Assembly (NCBI GenBank): GCA_965262875.1 | Contig: OZ253569.1 | Coordinates: 5,456,001-5,520,000 of the forward strand | From: JBALVT01 sp965262875 | GTDB lineage: Bacteria > Pseudomonadota > Gammaproteobacteria > Pseudomonadales > Halieaceae | Length of the DNA stretch: 64,000 nucleotides | Direction: 5' to 3' | Shown: piece after piece, positions 44,801 through 54,023 of the stretch | Position numbering within the stretch: position 1 is the first letter of the stretch | Layout of the letters: each line of letters begins with the position of its first letter | The notes under the pieces: model-generated | Told to the model about the DNA's origin: nothing | Seen by the model: only the letters and a program-made list of their open reading frames with translations | The model's database searches: none | Program-made: the position numbers and the translations under genes

Positions 44801-45442
44801 TGCACCACTCCAATAAACGTGTAACCGCGTCCCCAGAGGGTCTTGATGAAACGCGTGGGTTTACCAGTATCGTCCAGCTTATGCCGGAGACGGCTAACGA
44901 GGGTATCCACCGCCCGTGAATACAGGTCGGCATGAATACCGCGAAGCTGGTTCATCAGCTCGTCGCGGTTAAAGGTCTTGCCAGGCGACAGCATGAATAG
45001 TCGCAGCAGTTGGTATTCCATGTTGGTAAGTTCCAGTAGCCGGCCATCTAGTGTCGCTGTGTGTTTCGACTGGTTAAGCTCCAGGCCGTCTGCTTGCAGA
45101 CATTGATCACCACCGACATTCCCAAGCGAAGTTTTGCTGTCACCGGCCCGGCGCAACACGGATTGAATTCGCGCTACCAATTCACGAGGCTCAAAGGGTT
45201 TGGCGAGATAATCATCGGCGCCCATCTCCAGCCCCACGACACGGTCAGTAACCTCTCCGCGAGCGGTCAGCATAATGATGGGCAATTGACCGTAGCGTTC
45301 TGGCTGGCTGCGAATGCTGTAACTGTAGCAGGCCCTTGGAGGGTGACGTCACGGCGGTGAGGCTGAGATTGAACCGCTGGAAATAGTCACAGAGCAGACG
45401 TCCCAGTTTGACATCGTCGTCGATGAACAAAATACGGTTCAC
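44797..45442 (-). pseudogene. CpxR-like OmpR-family response regulator lacking its phosphorylation site
   Basis: The receiver starts normally from GTG at 45442 (NRILFIDDDVKLGRLLCDYF), with the acidic pocket present. After LTAVTSPSKGLLQLQHSQP the frame shifts and jumps to SQPERYGQLPIIMLTARGEV. About 25 residues are missing, including the strand with the phospho-acceptor Asp. The rest is intact: the KPFEPRELVARI lysine block and a full winged-helix DNA-binding domain (LTNMEYQLLRLFMLSPGKTF; SRAVDTLVSRLRHKLDD; TLWGRGYTFIG). Repeated cagcc at the joint suggests slippage deletion. A sequencing error would not explain a loss of about 75 bases. Confidence 0.82.
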
Positions 45443-45627
45443 TCTTTCACCCGATAATGTCTTCTCTAAAGTCTCTTTCACAGCTCCTAGTAAACCATTG
45501 AACAACTGCGCGTAAAAGAGCGTTGGCGCCATTGTCACAATTTGTTGCAATTAGCGACAATTTTGACAGGTTTCGGGGCGCTACATGGCGCAATCTTTCA
45601 CCTGAACTAACTCTCAAGGAGAAAGAC

Positions 45628-46053
45628 ATGAAAGTTCCACAGATCACCAAGTCACTTAAATGGATTGCTATTGCATTGGTAGTGGGGATTGTCGCCGCCT
45701 GCGCAGGACACCGTGATGGCGAGAAGCGAGCCGACCGGATGATGGACATGATTGCGTACAAGCTCGACTTCACCGACGAACAGGAGGCCCTACTCGGACA
45801 GGTAAAGGACGAAGTCAAATTGATACGCGAAGAAACCACGGACCAACGTCACCGCCAGCGAGAGGAGCTGCTAACGCTATTCCAAGCAGATCAACTAGAT
45901 GTAGAACAGTTACGTTCGTTGATGGAAGGCCACAGGCAACAAAAGGAAGAGTATATCCCTAGGGTAATGCCGCTGGTGGTTCAGTTACATGCGTCACTGA
46001 GTACGGAGCAAAAAGACAAGGTAGTCCAGTACACGTCGAAGTGGCATAAGTGA
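45628..46053 (+). CDS. Spy/CpxP-family periplasmic protein (141 aa)
   Basis: AAGGAGA 6 bases before the ATG fixes the start. The signal peptide ends in a lipobox-like AAC (WIAIALVVGIVAAC), so the protein may be lipidated. The mature part is all-helical: DGEKRADRMMDMIAYKLDFT, then DEQEALLGQVKDEVKLI, and the paired late helix QLHASLSTEQKDKVVQYTSK, the LTxxQ-like repeats of Spy/CpxP chaperones. These sense or buffer envelope stress and metals. It is divergent from the Cpx-like two-component genes (185-bp gap), the usual arrangement. Confidence 0.85.
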   Translation: MKVPQITKSLKWIAIALVVGIVAACAGHRDGEKRADRMMDMIAYKLDFTDEQEALLGQVKDEVKLIREETTDQRHRQREELLTLFQADQLDVEQLRSLMEGHRQQKEEYIPRVMPLVVQLHASLSTEQKDKVVQYTSKWHK

Positions 46054-46341
46054 AACAAGAAAGTTGCTGATGTTGTACCGCAGGCGAGACGCGACGATAC
46101 GGCACAGCAGCTAAACGCTTCTTAAATGTGGCCCGCCGGATGCCTGAGCTTGGGCTCCGGATTTCTGAGATCCGACCAAGTTAATTTGTCCCTACCCTAA
46201 CCCCTTCTCCAAGATGGGGCTATCTCACCTTTCGAGAACTTGACCTAACTTTGCGCGCTCTTGACCCCCGACAGATTCCTATGAGTCAGCATGATCATGC
46301 CAGATTGCAACCATTTGTCAGTTTGTTTCGTTGAGGTGAAT
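46054..46341. other. Intergenic region before the ECF sigma operon
   Basis: About 290 bases with no credible gene. It should contain the sigma-factor promoter. Stretches such as gaacttgacc and cttgacccccgac could be -35 elements, but no well-spaced -10 was identified. Nothing else stands out. Confidence 0.3.
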
Positions 46342-46920
46342 ATGAATAACATAATATCCTTGTTTTCACGCGAGAGTAGCAAAGCGCCATTTGAAGCGGT
46401 GCTGTCCCCACACATCGAGTTTCTCTACCAACAGGCGTATCACTACACAGGAACGGTGGCTGATGCAGAAGATCTCCTGCAGGACTTACTCGTCGAATTA
46501 TTTACCAAGCAAGACAAAATGCAAAGCTCCTCCAACTTGGGCGCGTGGCTCAATCGCTGTCTATACAACCGATTTGTTGATCGCTACCGTCAAACAAAAC
46601 GTTTCGCTGCGCATCAAGATATAGACGAGCCGAATGTCGCAGTGCAGCTGCGCACCCGTGATTCACAACAGCCCGAGAGTGAATGTTACTACCAACAAAT
46701 ACGCGAGGGGCTGAATCAACTTAATTCTGTTCAACACGCTGTTGTTAGCTTGCATGATATTTGCGGATTTAGCTTGCCGGAGCTGGTGGGAATTACCGAC
46801 ATGCCGCTGGGTACGCTGAAGTCCCATTTACACCGCGCTCGCAAACAACTAAAGAAGAATCTTAATTTGCAACCTTTTGAGGCGCCGGGCCGTCAATTAG
46901 CTATGGAGGTTGAACAATGA
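46342..46920 (+). CDS. ECF-type RNA polymerase sigma factor (about 192 aa)
   Basis: The start at MNNIISLFSRESSKAPFEAV is preferred (ATG 46342, with gaggtg upstream); an earlier ATG adds a non-family leader. Region 2: HIEFLYQQAYHYTGTVADAE, DLLQDLLVELF, then LGAWLNRCLYNRFVDRYR with the -10-recognition helix. Region 4: LNSVQHAVVSLHDICGFSLP, ELVGITDMPLGTLKSHLHRA, a complete helix-turn-helix. The stop overlaps the next ATG by 4 bases, the normal coupling with an anti-sigma factor. Confidence 0.92.
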   Translation: MNNIISLFSRESSKAPFEAVLSPHIEFLYQQAYHYTGTVADAEDLLQDLLVELFTKQDKMQSSSNLGAWLNRCLYNRFVDRYRQTKRFAAHQDIDEPNVAVQLRTRDSQQPESECYYQQIREGLNQLNSVQHAVVSLHDICGFSLPELVGITDMPLGTLKSHLHRARKQLKKNLNLQPFEAPGRQLAMEVEQ

Positions 46921-47639
46921 ATTCAACAAAGCGACAGTTTGAGACAGGAGATTGTGAATCGGTCACTGAGGTTTTCGACGAGTTTCTGTGCGACTCAATA
47001 CCCCCAGCGCTTCGAGAGTCCATGGTCTCCCATCTGGACAATTGCCGCGGATGCAATAGTAGGCTGTTGGAACACGCTGAGTACTTGCGAATTATGACAA
47101 ATCTCAGTGTGCATAATCCAGAGCCTGGTCACCTGGCGCATCAAATTCGGAAAGCTCGACTTCATGGTGAGCAGCTTGCTGAGGAATTGGATACTTCCCG
47201 TTCATCGCTGGCTTCCTTTTATACTGGATTTGCAAGCGCCTCCGTGATGCTTATTGCACTTCTAGGGTTTTTTCAGCTGGATAAGTCCTCTGTGCCAGAA
47301 GCCTCTGTTGCTGCTTTTAGCACAATAGAATACGCGCCGATTGAGCAAGAAGTTACGATCGTGATTGATGTACCTGAAGATATGCTTGCGGCGCGTCTAT
47401 CTCTCGATTTTCCCGATGCTTTGCGCCTTCAAGGCCTCGAAGATCTGCAGCGGATCGCGTGGGCCGTTGATTTGAAGCAGGGGGCGAATGTGCTCACATT
47501 GCCGTTAAGGGTAGTGTCGAAACAAAATCTGAATAGTTCGTTGAAAATAGCGGCCTCTGTTGAATACCATAATAATATTAGGGATTTTCTTCTTACAGTT
47601 GATCTTTCCCCACCTCAAAACCAGCGGCATGACGCATAG
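46917..47639 (+). CDS. Zinc-finger anti-sigma factor with one membrane helix (240 aa)
   Basis: The N-terminal anti-sigma domain has the HxxxCxxC site (SHLDNCRGCNSRLLEH) and binds the sigma factor next door. One transmembrane helix follows (SFYTGFASASVMLIALLGFF). The C-terminal domain has a beta-sandwich pattern (EQEVTIVIDVPEDMLAARLS, LKQGANVLTLPLRVV), so it senses something in the periplasm. It is coupled by a 4-base overlap to the sigma gene. The ligand is unknown. Confidence 0.8.
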   Translation: MNSTKRQFETGDCESVTEVFDEFLCDSIPPALRESMVSHLDNCRGCNSRLLEHAEYLRIMTNLSVHNPEPGHLAHQIRKARLHGEQLAEELDTSRSSLASFYTGFASASVMLIALLGFFQLDKSSVPEASVAAFSTIEYAPIEQEVTIVIDVPEDMLAARLSLDFPDALRLQGLEDLQRIAWAVDLKQGANVLTLPLRVVSKQNLNSSLKIAASVEYHNNIRDFLLTVDLSPPQNQRHDA

Positions 47640-47687
47640 CAGGTATGCTGCGTCGGCCTATCATTTTATTTACCGAGAGAATCAATT

Positions 47688-48221
47688 ATGAAAAAAGCAA
47701 TATTACACCTAGCTCTAGCCCCTGTACTTGCCACTGCCTCATGGACCGTCTCTGCACAGTCGAACCTTGACGACATCACTATGACCGTAGTGGATGACGG
47801 AGCATTCGAGGCAAGGCGCATTGGGCGACCAGATGCGTCATCTATCCGTCAGTTCATGGAGGGCGAATCTGGTGGCCGTCCTGCCGGAATAGGCAGACCA
47901 CAAGGGGTGGGAGGTCCTGATAGCCCCGAGCGCGATGAAATCAGAGCCCTCTTTGAGTCCGGGGATGAGGCATCAATTGCTGCAGCGTTGGAACAAGTTC
48001 AATCCTTGCGAGAGGAAGGGGGATTCACTAGACCAGAAGGCGCACCGGGTTTTAGCGGCGGCACTCGCCCAGAAGGTATCCCGGATTTCGGCGGTGGAAC
48101 TCGTCCAGAGGGTGCACCTAGTGTCGAGGAAATTCGAGCGCTGATCGAAGCAGGTGACATGGATGCTTTGGAGGAGCTTCGGGCTCTGAGGGAACAGGGA
48201 ATAAATGGAAGTGGCGAGTAG
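47688..48221 (+). CDS. Secreted repeat-containing protein of unknown function (177 aa)
   Basis: A signal peptide (AILHLALAPVLATASWTVSA) is followed by a low-complexity Gly/Pro-rich protein. Repeats are visible: FTRPEGAPGFSGG, GTRPEGIPDFGGG and GTRPEGAPS. Two related helical units flank them (RDEIRALFESGDEASIAAAL and VEEIRALIEAGDMDALEELR). No Cys is present. It is the third gene of the sigma operon and is likely a regulated extracellular or surface component. No known family is recognised. Confidence 0.6.
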   Translation: MKKAILHLALAPVLATASWTVSAQSNLDDITMTVVDDGAFEARRIGRPDASSIRQFMEGESGGRPAGIGRPQGVGGPDSPERDEIRALFESGDEASIAAALEQVQSLREEGGFTRPEGAPGFSGGTRPEGIPDFGGGTRPEGAPSVEEIRALIEAGDMDALEELRALREQGINGSGE

Positions 48222-48374
48222 TAGAAACTACCCGTGGTTAACTCAATCCTGGTAGAACCTACTGACCTTTGATTTGAGGTGTTGGCGCGATTGCCTAAAC
48301 CGCGATTGCGTCTTTTTTGTAACAAGCGCTGCGTTATATGGCGAGAGCTGGGTAGCAGTACGGACCTGAATATA

Positions 48375-49673
48375 ATGTCACGATTTTCCACGTTTGCGAT
48401 AGCCTTTGCTTTGGAGTGTGTTTCCCTTGACGTCTGGGCAGTCGACCATTTCGAGCCGGGGCGGGATGCTTTTATGCAGAGGGATTACGCGCTCGCATTG
48501 GAGCTGTTTCTCCACGCAGAACCAAAGGAAGGTGATTTCGAGCTTCGCTATAACATAGCGGTTTGCCATTACCATTTGAAGCAGTTGGCGCAGGCGAATT
48601 TGATCTTTCGACTACTTTACCAGGAGCAATCCAATCAGGAGAAGGTTGCCTACAGTTTAGCGGTCACAGAGAAGAAGCTTGGTAATACTGATGAAGCGAG
48701 AAAGTTGTTTTTGGAAATTGCTCTTATGGGCACTCAAAAGAAATATGCCGGTGCCGCTAAACAGCAGTATCGAGAGCTCACTGGCCAGCACGCCGGAAAA
48801 GAAATTGCAGATACGGCCAGCTCAATGCAGTTCTTGGCCGATGTTCGACTTGGCAGTGATGACAACGTGATCGATCCTTCGGACCTAAGCGGAAATAACA
48901 AGAGCGATGCTTTTTTGGAAACACTTGTTATGACAAATTGGACTAGCGATAACAGTTCTAAGGGCCATTGGCAGATTGATGGTTTTGTTTACACATCTGA
49001 CTACCATGAGGTCAGCGAATACGATATAGCGATGGTGGATGTTGGCTTCAAGAAATATTTCCCTGAGACATTCGGATCCTGGCACTTGGGTGCGCGCACT
49101 GACGCAATTTCAATCGGGAACCACAGCTACCAAAAGGGGCTGACTCTTAATGCGGGGGCTAAGGGAAAACTGAATCAAAACCGTTCCTGGACTTTCCACT
49201 ATCGATATCGCCACATCGACAGTCTCAATGAACAATATGATCCTTTCGCAGGCAATAGCCAGCGTTTAAAGCTTGGGTTGAGCGGCCATCTGGGAGAATC
49301 CTCTAGTTGGGATGTACACTACCGATATGAAATAGATGATCTTGAAGACGCCAATTTCACTGACTCATTCACCAGCTACTCCGCGCAAAGGCAGGGGGTG
49401 GGGGCTAAACTAAGTCACTCGATTGGTGATTGGAGAGCAGCATTGGCGCTTGACTATCGTGCGAGCAATTACCTCGACAACAATCTATTCGTTGACGGTA
49501 CCGAACGGGCCCGCCAGGATGATCGATACAAGCTGAGTCTGCGAACCACCCGGCTAATTGACAAACGCTGGTCGCTCAACGCAGAGTTCAGCTACACTGA
49601 CAATGACTCAAATATTGAGCGCTACGACTACCGACGACGATTCTTTAACACAGGCATTTCCTGGCATTGGTAA
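48375..49673 (+). CDS. Outer-membrane beta-barrel protein with N-terminal TPR domain (about 432 aa)
   Basis: The proposed start, ATG at 48375, gives a signal sequence (FSTFAIAFALECVSLDVWA); the frame is open a further 32 codons upstream but that text is not signal-like. TPR-like helices cover about 25-150 (RDYALALELFLHAEPKEGDF, YRELTG). The rest is amphipathic strands with alternating aromatics, for example YRYRHIDSLNEQYDPFAGN and WDVHYRYEIDDL, ending in FFNTGISWHW, a C-terminal aromatic barrel signal. The architecture resembles SLAM-type surface-protein assembly modifiers, which move lipoproteins to the cell surface, and the secreted repeat protein just upstream could be a client. This is inference only. 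Confidence 0.65.
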   Translation: MSRFSTFAIAFALECVSLDVWAVDHFEPGRDAFMQRDYALALELFLHAEPKEGDFELRYNIAVCHYHLKQLAQANLIFRLLYQEQSNQEKVAYSLAVTEKKLGNTDEARKLFLEIALMGTQKKYAGAAKQQYRELTGQHAGKEIADTASSMQFLADVRLGSDDNVIDPSDLSGNNKSDAFLETLVMTNWTSDNSSKGHWQIDGFVYTSDYHEVSEYDIAMVDVGFKKYFPETFGSWHLGARTDAISIGNHSYQKGLTLNAGAKGKLNQNRSWTFHYRYRHIDSLNEQYDPFAGNSQRLKLGLSGHLGESSSWDVHYRYEIDDLEDANFTDSFTSYSAQRQGVGAKLSHSIGDWRAALALDYRASNYLDNNLFVDGTERARQDDRYKLSLRTTRLIDKRWSLNAEFSYTDNDSNIERYDYRRRFFNTGISWHW

Positions 49674-49719
49674 CATGAGAGACCCGGTGGCCGTCAACAA
49701 AAAACGATGAGGGAACACA

Positions 49720-49905
49720 ATGAACGAAAAAATCAAATTAACCATCGTAGAAAATGGCCCAGTTCAAGTATCCGAATTCGAATCAATCACGTTTTGCGGT
49801 GAACCGCTTCAAACGGGTGGAACCGTATTTCTTTGCCGTTGCGGCGAAAGTCAAAACGCCCCGTTTTGTGATGCTAGCCATAGGAAAAAGGAAGAATTTA
49901 GATAA
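49720..49905 (+). CDS. CDGSH-type [2Fe-2S] iron-sulfur protein (61 aa)
   Basis: A very short protein with one CDGSH-like motif, CRCGESQNAPFCDASH: three Cys and one His in the pattern C-x-C-x-S-x3-P-x-C-D-x-S-H, with Ala replacing the usual Gly. Such proteins bind a labile 2Fe-2S cluster and act in redox or iron signalling. A ggga site precedes the ATG. It lies 46 bp downstream of the TPR-barrel gene and may be the last gene of that operon. Confidence 0.8.
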   Translation: MNEKIKLTIVENGPVQVSEFESITFCGEPLQTGGTVFLCRCGESQNAPFCDASHRKKEEFR

Positions 49906-50017
49906 CTACGCTCGCCCCGACTAATTAGTATCTCACATCCCGCCTCGCCACCTACCCGTAACAGTGGGCCCACTATTCATACACAGTAGCTGTCGTCTAA
50001 GCATTAGGCTTCAGCAT

Positions 50018-50215
50018 CTAAGTAGTAGCATCTGCTCCCGCCTTCAGCAGTAGTTCCATACTTTCCCGCTGGCCGGCGTATTCCGAAAAGAGTACCAGGT
50101 CCAACGGTGAGGGAGATGCCAGAGAACCGTGAGTGAACGTCGAACGCTGGTTGGGATTGGCGCCGGCGGCGACTGCCACTCGCCAGAATCTGTTCATCCA
50201 GTCGGAATCCGCCAT
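50018..50215 (-). CDS. Short ankyrin-repeat-like protein (65 aa)
   Basis: The sequence contains an ankyrin-like unit ending MELLLKAGADATT and a preceding VAVAAGANPNQRS turn, with the LDLVLFSEYAGQ segment between. Only about one and a half repeats are present, so it is either a fragment or a very small protein. No clear ribosome site is seen. The surrounding 110-150 bases on each side show nothing else. Confidence 0.45.
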   Translation of the reverse strand: MADSDWMNRFWRVAVAAGANPNQRSTFTHGSLASPSPLDLVLFSEYAGQRESMELLLKAGADATT

Positions 50216-50373
50216 TGCTTAAAGGTTAGCGGAGAGTATCGGATAGGCAGATCCTCGGCAATATAGGGATGTAGACGTAATCCGCCCATTCGGCGCACCC
50301 AGATTACTTAAAAGGGTTTGCCAACTGGACGGAGATTGGTATGTAGCGACACCATCGCAGTCCCGAGTGAAAA

Positions 50374-52399
50374 TTATGCTACGTCCCTCGTTTTCCATTG
50401 GCGGTGGAGTTTGCCGGCGGACATTTCGAGGATTAAATCGTAGCGTTCGAGGCTCTCCAGTCGGTGTGCAATCGTGACAACGGTTTTGTCTGCCAGGACG
50501 GTCTCCATCAATCGCTGTATCTGCTCATCGGTTTTGCGATCGAGGGAGCTGGTTGGCTCATCCATCAGGATGTAGTCCTTATCCAACAGAACTAAGCGCG
50601 CGATACACAGCAATTGCCGCTCGCCAACACTGTAATCCCTGCCACCTTCCAGAACGGTTGCATCCAGGTCAACGTTCAGGTTTACCGTATTGAGTACCTC
50701 TTTCAATTGCGCATCACTAACGCCTTCCAATTCACCCACCAAATTAAAACGAATGGTACCTGCAAAAAGGTAGGGATCCTGGGGCACAACGCCAAAGTGA
50801 CTGCGCACACAGTTCACATCCAGATTGAATATCGATTGCCCGCCAATACGAATATCGCCGCTGCGATGATAGACCATGCGAAACAAAGACTGCATCAGGC
50901 TGGACTTGCCCGCGCCGGTGCGGCCAATGATGCCAACTTTTTTGCCCGCAGGAATCGTCACACTCAGCTCATCCAGGATGAGCGGCAGATTTTCCCGATA
51001 TGACATTGAATAGCTGTCAAACTCGATATCGCCGCTCAACTTCGCTAGCCTCGCTTGCCCTCCGGCATGAACTGCAGACTCCTCGGTGGTTTCATTGGGC
51101 AGATCAATCATGAAAAAGGCCCGACGGGCGTGGGAAGCCGTTTCGCCCAGAAACGACATGTCCCAGGCGAGCCCGAAAAAGACATTATTCAAATTGAATA
51201 CCGCAGTAATGACAACGGCCGCCAGCGTGGTAGTTACCAGGCCCTCGTGCAATCCGTAAACCAAAAAGGCGTAAACGACCACGGCGTAACCGGTGGAGAT
51301 CAGGCCCATCCACAACATGCCCCAGCTCATAATTCGGCAATAGAACAACTGAATATTCATTGAGTCGCCGAAGGCGTCATGGATACGCTGTAACAGATTA
51401 CTCTGCCGATTGTACAAGGTGATGTGATTGAGCATCCAGATGCTGGCGAATAAAGCAACAAGATCGTTGTTCTCACCCCAATAGCGGTTTGAAACCGATC
51501 AGCGCAATAATGGGAAAGAACCACCAGCTGACGCTGACGCCAAAGTTAATCAGGTTCACCGCATGTTGCTTGGTTGCTTCAATCACTAACTGGCGTACAT
51601 GCTTGGCGACCCGCGCTCGCATCAGTTTTTCCCAACCGAGAAAACGCAATAGCCTGGCATTGCTTACCCACTCGCCAATGATCGTGGACAGCGTGTCCTC
51701 CTCTGTCTTGATCTGGTCCTCCTTCTTATGGACGTAGCGACCTAGATAAAACGCCAGCGGCATTGCGCCAAACCCCACTACCATGGCGATTACGCCGGGC
51801 AAACCCATGTTGTGAACAATCACAGGCCCCAGGATCAATAGCCCGAACAAACAGGAAATGCCGTTGCGCGCAATGGAGTGGAAAAAGTCCGCGAGCCGGT
51901 ATATATCTGAAGAGACCAGGGTTTTTAAATTTCCGGTGGAGAAGTCATCGGACGACAACTGGCCCATTCTCAGCAGTTTCACATTCATACGCAGGGTGAC
52001 GAATGTTCGCACGCAGACCAGCAACTGGCTTTGTAGCAATGCTCCCCAGGCATTGACCCCCGAACGAAGGAATAGCGCCACCGCATAAACAACCAGCAGT
52101 CCCACCGCTGAGGTGAGGGAAATGTCTTCAGCGAGTATGCGCTGGCTGGCAAGTATGGCTACCAGGATCAGGAGCGTCATCATCGCCTTGCCCAGGAATA
52201 GCCACCCGATGTGCTTTTTGTAGCTGCGAACAAAGTCCCACCAGAATGCACCACCGGGGTTTACATCCGGTGATTCCTCCTTCATATGGGCAAACTCAAC
52301 CGCAAGCTCCGCAGGCATTGTTTGCGGGCCGACTTCGGCGATCTGTAGGAATTCCCGCTTCAGCCGCGCCGGATTCGCCAGTAGTGTCAGTTTAAACAT
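50374..52399 (-). pseudogene. ABC exporter (fused permease-ATPase), frameshifted in the permease
   Basis: The first part (52399-51473) encodes the N-terminal half: helices including TLLILVAILASQRILAEDIS, VVYAVALFLRSGVNAWGALL, and the inter-domain loop LSSDDFSTGNLKTLVSSDIY. The frame stops after IALIGFKPLLG. One extra base near 51482 separates it from the rest, which reads ENNDLVALFASIWMLNHITL. The ATPase part has Walker A GRTGAGKSSLMQ, a YSVGERQLLCIAR signature typical of ABCC proteins, Walker B YILMDEPTSSLD and the switch His in TIAHRLES. It may be genuinely inactive, or a single-base error; a raw-read check decides. Confidence 0.8.
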
Positions 52400-52449
52400 G
52401 CTCTGTCCCGGAATTATCCGTCATTCCTCAAATATCTCCGGGCCAAAAA

Positions 52450-52480
52450 AAACCCCGGTAGACGCTGCCTACCGGGGTTT
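52450..52480 (-). terminator. Rho-independent terminator
   Basis: aaaccccggtag, a 7-base loop, then ctaccggggttt: a perfect 12-bp stem. A run of A precedes it on the plus strand, so on the minus strand the hairpin is followed by a T tract. It lies between the small ORF at 52528 and the ABC gene start at 52399, and would end transcription arriving from the right. Confidence 0.85.
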
Positions 52481-52527
52481 CGATCTTTCTCCGGAAGGTT
52501 TGTTATTAATCCCTTCCGAACAATTAG

Positions 52528-52635
52528 TTATTCGTCAGGTCGATATTTCTTTTTCTTCTCTTTCGTTTCCGATGCAGTAGTTGATGCGATGAATGCCTGC
52601 TTCAGTGCCAAAAAACCCGTACCCACAATGCACAT
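52528..52635 (-). CDS. Possible small membrane peptide (35 aa)
   Basis: The frame runs from ATG at 52633-52635 to TAA at 52528-52530: MCIVGTGFLALKQAFIASTT, then ASETKEKKKKYRPDE. A short hydrophobic start followed by a Lys-rich tail could be a membrane peptide. The hairpin terminator follows 48 bp downstream. There is no convincing ribosome site and no known family. The frame is also open upstream, so it may be the end of a longer decayed gene. Confidence 0.25.
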   Translation of the reverse strand: MCIVGTGFLALKQAFIASTTASETKEKKKKYRPDE

Positions 52636-52788
52636 CAGCCATCGCCAGACGCGGCTGTGTCGTGCACGCCGAGCTTGGGGTGATGATAGTGGGCAACAAA
52701 TAGTTCATAGTTTTTCGCAGATTGAAAACATGGTCGAAATGGTATGCCGATGAAAATAAATTACAAGAATATCCCGGAAAAATGGGTT

Positions 52789-54021
52789 CTACTGGGAATC
52801 CTGTGGGTAGAGGTTGAGTTTTCCACAGTGGAACAGAATTGAAACTCGATAGTTTTCGAAGTTTCTAAATCCTCGGGCAGCCGATTTTATTGTCTGAATC
52901 TTTGAATTAAATCCTTCTGCGGTCGCATTGGTGATGCGATGTTTCAAGTAAGTCATTATGTTGTCGAGATGTTTCTTTAGCATCTTGGCGACTGATATGA
53001 CCGGCTTTAGACGTGAATGTGTCGCCCACCAGTACCATTTCTTAAAGAACGCCCGGGCTGGTTTATCGTAGCTGTAAGTCCACAGGTCAAGCAGCGTCTC
53101 TTTGATTGCCCAGGCTCGGGCAACCTTCAACCCCTTTGATTGAAGGCCATAAAAAGTGGCTTCATCTTTTTCACTCCAGTTGTCGGGATTGCGTAACCAG
53201 GTATAGCGAGACCCGACCAGGTCATTGATACCGGCGGCCCTTAATGTTTTATTTTCTTTGCGCCTGACTTGGTCAACCATTTTTGTAAGATAACTGACGA
53301 TATGAAACTTGTCGTGAACAATAGCGGCGTTCGGTAAAGTCGCCTCAACTGCCGTCATAAATGGAACCCACATATCCACGGCAACAGCAGCTACTTCATT
53401 ACGCTGCTGTTCTGGAAGCGTGGACAGCAATGCGGTTGCCGATTCCGTCGTTCTATCTGCCACGACCTCAAGCACTCTGGACGCATTCAAATCGTACAGC
53501 AGGCTGGCATAGGATTGCCCCTTGCGAAAACTTTTTTCATCGATGCCAAGGTGTTTCACTTCCTCAACAGAGCGTCTGTCCATCCCTCTTTTCACTGCTC
53601 GGGATTGAATATGATGCACCTCATCCCACGACAGACCAAGTAGTTTTGCGGCCTGTGTCTTGTTGCTGGCAGCCGACAGCACATCAATAGCGAAACGCTC
53701 AAATAAATGCGTAAAGCGTGCCTGCGTATCTGCCCACGGTACTTTCAGGCTTTTGATTCCATGCGCTTTACAATGAATACGCGGAACCTGAGCAACTAAC
53801 TGCGTCTTGAACTGCATCGTATCAAGGTGTCGCCATGTGCGTTGCTCACGATGGTCGTAAACCGAACAAAGGGCATGGCAGACACTACACGCGCCTTTCG
53901 TTCCCTTTGGCCAATCTATCTGGAGGGTAATTGATTTGTCGGTCAGATCCGGGGTAATAGCCGTGATTTTCCATGGGTCGCTAAGCCCCAAAAGTTGAGT
54001 AAACAACGCGGTATCTTTCAT
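52789..54021 (-). CDS. ISL3-family transposase (410 aa), ISL3-B copy 3
   Basis: An intact reading frame, near-identical to the copies at 4507 and 35758. Visible differences are Ala to Thr in the DRTTESATALL segment and Gly to Trp in FFKKWYWWATH. The IS30 insertion lies 3 bases beyond the ATG, which removes the normal ribosome site (ggagatattcaa), so expression from its own signals is unlikely unless IS30 supplies a start. Confidence 0.88.
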   Translation of the reverse strand: MKDTALFTQLLGLSDPWKITAITPDLTDKSITLQIDWPKGTKGACSVCHALCSVYDHREQRTWRHLDTMQFKTQLVAQVPRIHCKAHGIKSLKVPWADTQARFTHLFERFAIDVLSAASNKTQAAKLLGLSWDEVHHIQSRAVKRGMDRRSVEEVKHLGIDEKSFRKGQSYASLLYDLNASRVLEVVADRTTESATALLSTLPEQQRNEVAAVAVDMWVPFMTAVEATLPNAAIVHDKFHIVSYLTKMVDQVRRKENKTLRAAGINDLVGSRYTWLRNPDNWSEKDEATFYGLQSKGLKVARAWAIKETLLDLWTYSYDKPARAFFKKWYWWATHSRLKPVISVAKMLKKHLDNIMTYLKHRITNATAEGFNSKIQTIKSAARGFRNFENYRVSILFHCGKLNLYPQDSQ

Positions 54022-54023
54022 TT

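Noticed and set aside
46054..46341. A specific ECF-type promoter before the sigma gene
   Set aside because: Several -35-like words exist but none has a convincing -10 at the right distance.
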